From positions 62,001 through 126,000 of the forward strand of contig NHNV01000068.1 of NCBI GenBank assembly GCA_002785995.1: a DNA stretch of 64,000 nt. Reading direction: 5' to 3'. This document shows, in pieces, positions 61,829 through 64,000 of the stretch. Under the pieces are notes generated by a model, which did not search any database, was not told the origin of the DNA, and saw only the letters and a list, made by a program, of their open reading frames with translations. The stretch's first letter is position 1. Every line of letters starts with the position of its first letter. Both the position numbers and the translations under genes were made by a program. The DNA is from Mycosphaerelloides madeirae (lineage: Eukaryota > Ascomycota > Dothideomycetes > Mycosphaerellales > Mycosphaerellaceae).

Positions 61829-62802
61829 GGGATGGGCGAGGGGCGTGGAATGGTGAGTGGGACCGTATGATGAGCCGCGAAAATAATGGCGATTGAGTGT
61901 CGGGAGGGCAGAGATGTCCGGGATGCAACACGCTTCGACGAATCGGAAGAAATCTACGACAAACACAGCACCGGAAAGGGACATGTCGTCTCGAGAAACA
62001 ACGAAAGACAAGCGAGTACTACGACATAGCCTCGAGTCCGGGTCACACACACTTCCTCTTAGCCAGATCGTCCAGAACTGGCTCAGAAACATGGGAGGAC
62101 GGGGGACTGTCTGAATGAGACACGACTTGCACCAAGATTCGCGAAGGAACACTGTCGGTTGTGCTATGAAGCAGCATACTTCATATACCGGCTTCAAGTT
62201 CCCCTCGAATGGTCCTCGATTAGCCCGTCTTCGTCCCTCAAGCCCACCTCCTCAGTCATCGTTCGACAAACGCATCGTTTCGGGGACATGTCATATACCC
62301 ACTCATCAACCTGATACCTTACCCTGTTCCTAGCACTAGTTCCAAACTAGCATTGACTTCTCCCCGAGCAACTCTATACCACGGTTTTCGTGTGAAGTGC
62401 TATCAAGTTTTGGCGGAGTCAAGCATGCTCGAGCGCGTTGGCAAATCGCCATTGGATATGACTCTGAAGGCGAATTGGCGGTGTACCTCAGTTCGTGTAC
62501 CAACCATCTTGGCCACATACGGATGTACGGTCGTTGGCGGCGGCAAGATGCGATACGTTGAGAAGAAACGACCCCACCATTGCCCCTCGCATTGCCAGGG
62601 TCCAGACAACGTGCAGCAGTGACGAGGGCGGATGAAACATCACTGTCGAGCTCAACTCAACTCAACTTTTCTTCCATCTTTCCTCCTTTCTCGTTGACAA
62701 CTACTCGCCACATTCCCTCACTCTCTCTTTTACTCATTGAACACTTCCACAACGGATCGACTCCACGCCTTGCAACAACACATGCAGACACACGCCGCAA
62801 CC
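61829..62802. other. intergenic, about 970 nt
   Basis: ISA2 3' flank and phosphoglucomutase promoter. A CT-rich leader (about 62656-62750) precedes the start, common for highly expressed fungal genes. No other gene seen. Confidence 0.4.
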
Positions 62803-64000
62803 ATGAGCGTCAAGACTGTTGAGACCAAGGTACGTCCACCCAGCGGGTACACGCAGGCCGTTGAGCTTCCATGGGACTGACACGCGCGACTGCAACAGCC
62901 CTTCCAGGACCAGAAGCCAGGCACCTCAGGTCTCCGCAAGAAGGTCAAGGTCTTCCAGCAGCCACACTACTCGGAGAACTTCGTTGCCTCCATCATCCAG
63001 TCCATTCCAGAGGGTGCCGACGGCTCCTTCCTCGTTATTGGTGGTGACGGCCGCTACTGGAACCCAGAGGTCACCCAGATCATTGCAAAGATCGGTGCTG
63101 CATACGGCGTGAAGAAGCTGCTGATCGGTCAGGATGGCATCTTGTCTACCCCAGCTGCCTCGCATCTGATCCGCATCAAGAAGGCCACGGGTGGCATCTT
63201 GCTCACGGCCTCCCACAACCCAGGTGGTCCCACGGAGGACTTTGGGATCAAGTACAACCTCGCCAATGGTGCTCCTGCGCCAGAGAGCGTGACTAACAAG
63301 ATCTACGACTTCTCCAAGAGCATCACCTCCTACAAGATCACAGACATTCCAGACATTGACCTCTCCACCATTGGCACAAAGACCTATGGTCCAATCGAGG
63401 TCGAGATCGTGCACAGCACCACCGACTACGTCAAGATGCTCAAAGATATCTTCGACTTCGATCTGATCAAGAGCTTCCTCAAGCAGCACTCCGACTTCAA
63501 GGTCCTCTTCGACGGCCTCAGCGGTGTCACGGGCAACTACGGTGTGGACATTTTCGAGAAAGAGCTTGGACTGAAGGGCAGCACGCAGAACTGCGTTCCA
63601 AAGCCTGACTTTGGCGGACATCACCCAGACCCTAACCTTGTCTACGCCCACTCGCTGGTTGAGGTCGTCGACAAGGAGGGAATCCACTTCGGTGCTGCTT
63701 CAGACGGTGATGGTGACCGCAACATGATCTACGGCGCCAACTCGTTTGTGTCGCCTGGCGACTCGCTCGCCATCATTGCCCACTACGCCGACCTGATCCC
63801 ATACTTCAAGAAGCAGGGTGTCTACGGCCTCGCTCGTTCCATGCCCACTTCCGGCGCCGTCGACCTCGTGGCCAAGAAGAAGGGTCTGCAATCATACGAA
63901 GTCCCAACTGGCTGGAAGTTCTTCTGCGGCCTCTTCGACTCAGACAAGATGAACATCTGCGGTGAGGAGTCTTTCGGTACCGGCAGCAACCACATCCGCG
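62803..64000 (+). CDS. PGM2: Phosphoglucomutase, 5' part (runs off right edge)
   Basis: It interconverts glucose-1-phosphate and glucose-6-phosphate, linking glycogen and UDP-glucose to glycolysis. Exon 1 (62803-62829, nine codons) joins exon 2 (from 62899) across a 69-nt intron. About 376 residues of the usual 555 or so are in the window. The N-terminus reads KPFQDQKPGTSGLRKKVKVF. The phosphoserine loop is GGILLTASHNPGG, the metal-binding loop ASDGDGDRNM and the sugar-binding loop CGEESFGTGS. All are intact. The cytosolic location follows from the lack of a targeting sequence. The 3' part lies outside. Confidence 0.96.

Noticed and set aside
1..64000. CRISPR arrays, rRNA operons and secondary-metabolite clusters
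   Set aside because: None seen; the sequence is a eukaryotic nuclear region and no PKS, NRPS or terpene cyclase motif was found.

Overview
The window comes from the nuclear genome of a filamentous ascomycete, most likely a dothideomycete. Protein-coding genes carry short GT-AG introns, mostly 47-75 nt, often with CTRAY-like branch points. Genes sit on both strands without operons. Products are typical of fungi: a ChAPs/exomer subunit, HIR3, a HAK-type K+ transporter, GPI-type Ser/Thr-rich proteins, a heme-thiolate peroxidase and BTB proteins. One transposon shows the signature of repeat-induced point mutation (RIP). The class assignment is an inference from gene content and style; no marker gene settles it.

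Layout. 1-3050: a gene running off the left edge, then a ChAPs gene that shares a divergent promoter with HIR3 (3437-9193). 9.2-16 kb: a tRNA-like Pol III unit, a cytosolic GH13_5 alpha-amylase-like enzyme, a type II membrane M28 peptidase and a small SRPBCC protein. 16.6-18.1 kb: an unknown gene whose frame is crossed by an in-frame TAG. 18.1-20.2 kb: gene-poor, low-complexity DNA with three diverged copies of one repeat. 20.2-26.2 kb: a B3/B4-domain protein, a secreted Ser/Thr-rich protein, a membrane-anchored lectin-like protein and a chloroperoxidase/peroxygenase. 26.4-29 kb: a broken small ORF, an intact BTB gene and a decayed BTB paralogue. 29.2-43.2 kb: riboflavin synthase divergent from a mitochondrial class III CoA-transferase, two unknown proteins, a CocE/NonD hydrolase, a small MT0933-like protein, a GPI-type cell-wall protein and a C2H2 factor.

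43.2-54.5 kb is the accessory part. It holds a complete 3.4-kb Tc1/mariner element (45160-48605) with 26-bp terminal inverted repeats and TA on both sides. The element carries a DD34E transposase and, converging on it, a second frame of about 709 codons for an accessory protein. All 13 premature stops in the two frames are TAA or TAG, as CpA-to-TpA (RIP) mutation predicts. A BTB-like gene, SNF8 (ESCRT-II) and RPL7 follow. RPL7 intron 2 holds a C/D snoRNA complementary to conserved LSU rRNA. A MITE-like inverted-repeat element lies just downstream. 55.4-64 kb: ferric reductase, HAK K+ transporter, ISA2 and the 5' part of phosphoglucomutase.

Most genes are unlinked housekeeping functions: vesicle traffic, chromatin, riboflavin, Fe-S assembly, iron and potassium uptake, glycogen/glucose metabolism. 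I see no secondary-metabolite cluster. Exon coordinates were worked out by hand from splice signals and reading-frame continuity.
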